Assembly: GCF_008035925.1 (NCBI RefSeq)
Contig: NZ_CP036264.1
Location: forward strand, 1,585,409-1,649,408
Reading direction: 5' to 3'
DNA length: 64,000 nt
Origin: Stieleria maiorica
GTDB taxonomy: Bacteria > Planctomycetota > Planctomycetia > Pirellulales > Pirellulaceae
The notes under the pieces were generated by a model. That model did no database searches. It was not told the DNA's origin and saw nothing but the letters and a program-made list of their open reading frames with translations. The position numbers were made by a program, and so were the translations under genes. Shown here piece after piece: positions 60,229-64,000 of the stretch (the first letter of the stretch is position 1; the number at the start of each line of letters is the position of its first letter).

Positions 60229-62010
60229 ATGAAAAGCTTCCTCCCGAGGCGAAGCATTTACGCGACCTTGTTTGCGCTAGTGTGTGTGTGTTCTCTGCAC
60301 GCGCCTGCAAACGGGCAAGTCATGGAAGTCGCTTTCGATGATTTCGAAGGCTTGAACATGGTTCCGTTCACGCTGGACTACAGTTCTCCCTACTTTCTTG
60401 ATGGCACCGACTGGACCAAGGACTTTCCCTCGGGATGGGGCTTGGACAATTCCAACAACGGCTATGACAACTCGACGATGCCGGGTGAGTTTGACGGTTG
60501 GTCGCTGATGGATGTCGGCTCATGGATCGGTCACGCAGGCGAACAGGCCGGACGTGACCGCTGTTTTTTCGGAAACTCCGGGCGAAACGTTGCCCTGGTG
60601 GCCGACCCCGATGAAGCGGACGACGGCGGCAACACCGACCTGGGCAGCCCCGACAACCCGCTTTACAACTCTTACATCTCGCGGACCTATGACGTCACCG
60701 GAAAGCATCTGGCATCGTTGATGGTCAGTTTTGACTATGACTTTGTTTGCGAAGACACTCAAACCGGTGTGGTCGACATCTCCTTTGACGCCGGCAGCAC
60801 CTGGCAGAACCTGCTGACGATCGATTCGACCGTCGACAGCGGCGCGTTCAGTACCGAGCTCGGCAACCAAGGGACGTTCATCGCCGGGGTCGACTTCACC
60901 GCCGACCTGACTGCGACGGAAGTCGTCCTGCGGTTCGGCTGCATCCGAGCCAGTAATGATTGGTGGTTTTGCGTCGACAACATCGGCATCGCCGACCAGG
61001 ACGGCGTGATCGCGCTGGACGACTTTGAAGACCCCGCACTCGCGGCGGCGATGTTGCCCTTTGACGCGGCCAACGACGGTCCCACCGAACCGTTCGATCC
61101 TTCCGACGGCACCGATTACAGCGATACGATCCCGAACTGGACGGTTTCCAACGACGGCACCCCCGACTTCCCGACCAAGAAGATGTACCGCACCAGCCAG
61201 GAAGGAGCGTTTCAGGGTTGGAATGCCGTCGACTCGCTGTCCTGGTTCGAACAACAGGGAGATCAGCAGCGTGGCTTCTTTAACTTCCCCGCTCGCAACA
61301 CGATCCTGTTGTGCGACGGGGATGCCCACCAGGACGACTTGGTCGCTTTAGAGGAGGGTGAACCCGGGACGCCGGAAGGCGAGTCACAGTTCAATTCGTT
61401 CATCGAGCGAACCTATGACATGAGCGGCTATGACAACACGACGCTCGAAATCGAGTTCCTGTGGGAAACACGTTTGTTCGCATCGCAGCGCGCGTTGGCT
61501 CAGGTTTCGTTCGACTACGGACAGACGTGGACGACCATCTTGGATGTCGACTCTGATCGCTTAAATCTGTCCGAAGGCGCCCCCGAAGACCCAACTTATG
61601 AATTCACGTTGTTCCCCTATCTGTTCAACGACAACAACAGCAACGGGTACGTCGACAGCGATGGTGAAGACGTGGTCAATACCTTCGCCGGTCCCGATCA
61701 GTACCTGTTCGGTGACGCACTGAGCAGTCTGCCGGCGGCCAAAAGCAACGTGCTGACGCTCCGTTTCGGCTGCATCGACACCGGCAACGACTGGTGGTTT
61801 GCCGTCGATGATGTTCGCATCAAAGCGGAAACTCAGGGCTACGTGATGGGGGATTCAACCGGTGACGGGAAAGTCGACTTTGCCGACATCGACGGTTTCT
61901 CCAACGCCCTGTTCGGCGCGGCCGGATACGACCCGCGTTTCGACTTCAAGGCCGATGGCGTCATTAACTTTGATGACATCGACGGTTTTGCCGCTGAACT
62001 CTTCAACTAA
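60229..62010 (+). CDS. Secreted two-domain protein with dockerin-like C-terminus
   Basis: This 593-aa exported protein has a signal peptide ending LHAPANGQ (near residue 30). Two homologous ~230-residue beta-rich domains follow; each ends in a matching motif (LRFGCIRASNDWWFCVDNIGI region and LRFGCIDTGNDWWFAVDDVRI region). The C-terminal ~55 residues contain two EF-hand-like loops, DSTGDGKVDFADIDGF and DFKADGVINFDDIDGF, resembling a dockerin type I repeat. Dockerins bind cohesins, though free-standing ones occur in planctomycetes. The ATG at 60229 has GGAG about 10 bases upstream; an earlier ATG at 60184 is possible. Confidence 0.8.
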   Translation: MKSFLPRRSIYATLFALVCVCSLHAPANGQVMEVAFDDFEGLNMVPFTLDYSSPYFLDGTDWTKDFPSGWGLDNSNNGYDNSTMPGEFDGWSLMDVGSWIGHAGEQAGRDRCFFGNSGRNVALVADPDEADDGGNTDLGSPDNPLYNSYISRTYDVTGKHLASLMVSFDYDFVCEDTQTGVVDISFDAGSTWQNLLTIDSTVDSGAFSTELGNQGTFIAGVDFTADLTATEVVLRFGCIRASNDWWFCVDNIGIADQDGVIALDDFEDPALAAAMLPFDAANDGPTEPFDPSDGTDYSDTIPNWTVSNDGTPDFPTKKMYRTSQEGAFQGWNAVDSLSWFEQQGDQQRGFFNFPARNTILLCDGDAHQDDLVALEEGEPGTPEGESQFNSFIERTYDMSGYDNTTLEIEFLWETRLFASQRALAQVSFDYGQTWTTILDVDSDRLNLSEGAPEDPTYEFTLFPYLFNDNNSNGYVDSDGEDVVNTFAGPDQYLFGDALSSLPAAKSNVLTLRFGCIDTGNDWWFAVDDVRIKAETQGYVMGDSTGDGKVDFADIDGFSNALFGAAGYDPRFDFKADGVINFDDIDGFAAELFN

Positions 62011-62125
62011 TTCTCTGCCGCTTGTTTCTCGAGTAGTGGACGAGGCGACGAGTCCTCGCAGCGGCCAATCCGAAAGGACTCCTCGCGTCGTCCACTACCG
62101 TTATCCTTCAACTGGAATGAATCAC

Positions 62126-62740
62126 ATGAAAAAAGTTTTCTTCGCCATGGTGATGCTCGTGATCACCCCCGCGTTCAGTCGCGCTGAACTCGTTTTAGGC
62201 CGAAGTCTGGCGGACGCCCAATCCGGCAGCGCATTGAACATGAACCTGGGTGCCACCGAGACCTTGGAGATTTGGGCGATCGGTGCGACAGATCAAAACA
62301 TCCGTGCCCTGTCGTTCAACCTGACCGCCGCGACGCCCGGCGTTGTCAACTCGACCGCGCTTGCGTTCGACGACCTGGGAGGTCGCTGGCCGCTGAACAA
62401 CACCACGTTCGACTTGCTCGGCCAATCCGCTTCCGGGCTATTGATCGATGACGCTCAGGTCGCCACGTTCGGCAACTTTGCCGGAACCGGCGTGAGCTTC
62501 ACCGCCACCGAGCCGGCGATCCGTTTGGGGACGCTGGACGTTTCGGCCGACTCGGCCGGATCGTCTTTGCTCAGCTTCAGCGCGGGCTCCAACGGCGTCA
62601 ACGATCAAACCGGTGCGATCAGCGGTTTCGCCGTCGGCGGACGCACACTGAGCGTGATCACCGCCATCCCCGAACCTTCGTCCGCCGCGTTGATCGCGAT
62701 GGGCGCCGCAGCCGTTGTGATTCGCCGCCGCCGCCGCTGA
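62126..62740 (+). CDS. PEP-CTERM sorting-domain protein
   Basis: This 204-aa exported protein has a signal peptide (MKKVFFAMVMLVITPAFSRA), a beta-rich body (LGATETLEIWAIGATDQNI, LGTLDVSADSAGSSLLSFSAG) and a standard PEP-CTERM end: IPEPSSAALIAMGAAAVVI followed by five Arg and the stop. This is the normal architecture against which the tailed PEP-CTERM protein at 44492-45139 can be compared. The start might be 62117 (MNHMKK). It follows the dockerin-like gene by 115 bp. Confidence 0.85.
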   Translation: MKKVFFAMVMLVITPAFSRAELVLGRSLADAQSGSALNMNLGATETLEIWAIGATDQNIRALSFNLTAATPGVVNSTALAFDDLGGRWPLNNTTFDLLGQSASGLLIDDAQVATFGNFAGTGVSFTATEPAIRLGTLDVSADSAGSSLLSFSAGSNGVNDQTGAISGFAVGGRTLSVITAIPEPSSAALIAMGAAAVVIRRRRR

Positions 62741-62846
62741 TCTGTGGCCCGTCGGTCTATCTCCAATCACCTGAACGCCCTCCTGTCGATCAATGGGGAA
62801 CGGCAGGGGGAGTTCGGGGTTTGGAGGCGCCATTGGTGTCTCGCCT

Positions 62847-64000
62847 TTAGGCAACTCCGAAATCTCCCGAGGCATGCACGGCGCGATACTTGCTGGGCGC
62901 ACAGCCTAAATTGCGTTTAAAGAATCGTGTGAATGCGGACGGCGAGGAGAACCCTGTTCGTCTGGCGATGTCGTCGAGAAACAGATTGGTATCGGACAGC
63001 AAACGCTTGGCTTTCCGAAGTTTGAATTCGTTGATGACTGCGGAGGGGGATTTGTCGAGCGTGCGAGCGAGTTTGATTTCCAGCGTCCGCCTGGAAACAT
63101 CCATCTCGCTGGCCAGCTTGGTCGCATTGATTCCTTGAGCCAGATTTTGGTCGATCAACCGCATGCAGTTTTGAGTGAAAACGTCATAAAACGCAACCAC
63201 TTTGGACGATTCTCGCTCGATCACATCGACCGGCGGAACCAGACCGATCGGAGGGGCAGGTGACCGGCCTGACATGATGCCGTGCAGTGTCTTGGCAGCC
63301 TCGAAGCCGACCTGGTTCGGATTTTGAAACACGCCGGAAATCGAAATCGGCGCCAGTGCCGCGGACAGTTCGTCATACTCGCAGGTGACGATCGAGACTT
63401 CGTCGGGAATGGAGATGCCACGGCTTAAACAAATGGAAATCAGAATCCTGGCTTGATCGGTCGACCAGGTCACGATTCCGATCGGCTTAGGCAACTCCTG
63501 GACCCATTGGCAAAGTTTTTGACGCAAGCCGGTCCGGTACGTTTGCCTGTCGGGAAACTCAAACACCAGCAAATCGGGACCCAGGATATTCTGGATCGTA
63601 TCGAACAACACCGACGGATAGCCCTGCCAATGCGGAACCCCGACGTAACCGAAGACTTGGAACTGTTTCGACGCGATGTAGCTGGCGACCATTTCGCCGC
63701 ACATTGCCGGGTCTGCAACGACGCTGACCGACTGGTCATAATTCAATCCCCGCCAAGAGACATTGACGGCAGGGCAGCCCGCGTCTTGGACCTTCGACCA
63801 CAGCGCATCGCTGGTGCCACGGAACAGGATTCCGTCACCGTCCCAGCCCTCGGGCAGCGAAACCTCGCCCTTGGGGAATTGCAACCCGTTGATCGACGTC
63901 GCCGGGTACAGGAAATCCCAACCGCCGTGCATCCGGCTGTAGGCCGACGCGCCCAGAATGATCCGGCGGTTGAAATTGTTCGAAGCCTGGATCAAAACGG
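62847..64000 (-). CDS. XylR-type regulator (LacI-like sensor plus AraC DNA-binding domain), 5' end outside window
   Basis: About 384 residues are visible; the frame stays open to the window edge, and the first residues (VLIQASNNFNRRIILG) correspond to the start of the periplasmic-binding-like sensor of XylR, so only a few residues are missing. The sensor runs to ~residue 265, and the C-terminal AraC domain has INATKLASEMDVSRRTLEIK and LDDIARRTGFSSPSAFTRFF ending KRNLGCAPSKYR. Such proteins activate genes in response to a sugar. It is convergent with the PEP-CTERM gene, so control of the export cassette is inferred only. Confidence 0.88.
   Translation of the reverse strand, partial: VLIQASNNFNRRIILGASAYSRMHGGWDFLYPATSINGLQFPKGEVSLPEGWDGDGILFRGTSDALWSKVQDAGCPAVNVSWRGLNYDQSVSVVADPAMCGEMVASYIASKQFQVFGYVGVPHWQGYPSVLFDTIQNILGPDLLVFEFPDRQTYRTGLRQKLCQWVQELPKPIGIVTWSTDQARILISICLSRGISIPDEVSIVTCEYDELSAALAPISISGVFQNPNQVGFEAAKTLHGIMSGRSPAPPIGLVPPVDVIERESSKVVAFYDVFTQNCMRLIDQNLAQGINATKLASEMDVSRRTLEIKLARTLDKSPSAVINEFKLRKAKRLLSDTNLFLDDIARRTGFSSPSAFTRFFKRNLGCAPSKYRAVHASGDFGVA

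Overview
The window is high-GC bacterial chromosome from a planctomycete, most likely the Pirellulaceae (Rhodopirellula, Stieleria or a relative). Four kinds of evidence point that way. There are two pilin-signal DUF1559 genes and a third DUF1559-like secreted protein. There are two large CRTAC1-type lipoproteins (TPR, FG-GAP and ASPIC/UnbV domains), PEP-CTERM proteins, a Lys/Ala-rich histone-H1-like protein, and genes scattered among many short intergenic repeats. The genus cannot be fixed from sequence reading alone. No plasmid, phage, CRISPR or intact transposase gene was seen.

Layout. 1-6829 (+): the end of a PQQ-propeller protein, an HD-GYP/GAF protein, then an ECF sigma factor followed by a one-TM protein and two exported proteins. 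7035-11619 (-): a CRTAC1-type lipoprotein, a small lipoprotein and a DUF1559 pseudopilin, with an AraC regulator divergent at 11879. 12780-20103 (-): a response regulator, a histidine kinase translationally coupled to a metallophosphatase, YqgE, a KASIII-type synthase, 5-formyl-THF cyclo-ligase and rhamnulokinase. 20550-22284: a PG-binding/zinc-peptidase protein (+) and a six-TM protein (-). 22803-30696 (-): a 1380-aa protein of unknown function, a histone-like protein, EttA and GuaA. 31110-42666: SurE, a second CRTAC1-type lipoprotein, a sugar-acid dehydratase/dioxovalerate dehydrogenase pair, an Ala/Ser/Pro/Thr-rich lipoprotein, and another aldehyde dehydrogenase. 43051-44195: CsrA, tRNA-Glu with tandem terminators, and ArfB. 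44492-48312: a PEP-CTERM protein, an FHA-GAF histidine kinase and a MoxR ATPase. 48848-52169 (-): the conserved rpsB-tsf-pyrH-frr block. 52787-58001: two proteins without assigned function and a phosphonatase-like HAD/FAD-oxidase pair. 58527-64000: a lipoprotein, a DUF1559 pseudopilin, a dockerin-like secreted protein, a PEP-CTERM protein and the end of a XylR-type regulator.

The strongest unusual signal is the repeat content. At least six families (named A-F here) recur between genes. Family B has one apparently complete 140-bp copy at 47035-47174 with 11-bp terminal inverted repeats bounded by CTAG on both sides, as expected of a MITE mobilised by an IS630/Tc1-type transposase. A truncated family B copy is translated in frame as the N-terminal extension of the secreted protein at 5276-6829. 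Half of a family D element is translated as the C-terminal tail of the PEP-CTERM protein at 44492-45139. In two other genes the TAG stop codon is also the TAG at the start of a repeat. Repeats in this genome therefore appear to have been absorbed into protein-coding sequence.

Functional themes are export and surface proteins under AraC/XylR-type regulators, sugar-acid catabolism feeding 2-oxoglutarate, possible aminophosphonate breakdown, and core translation and ribosome rescue.
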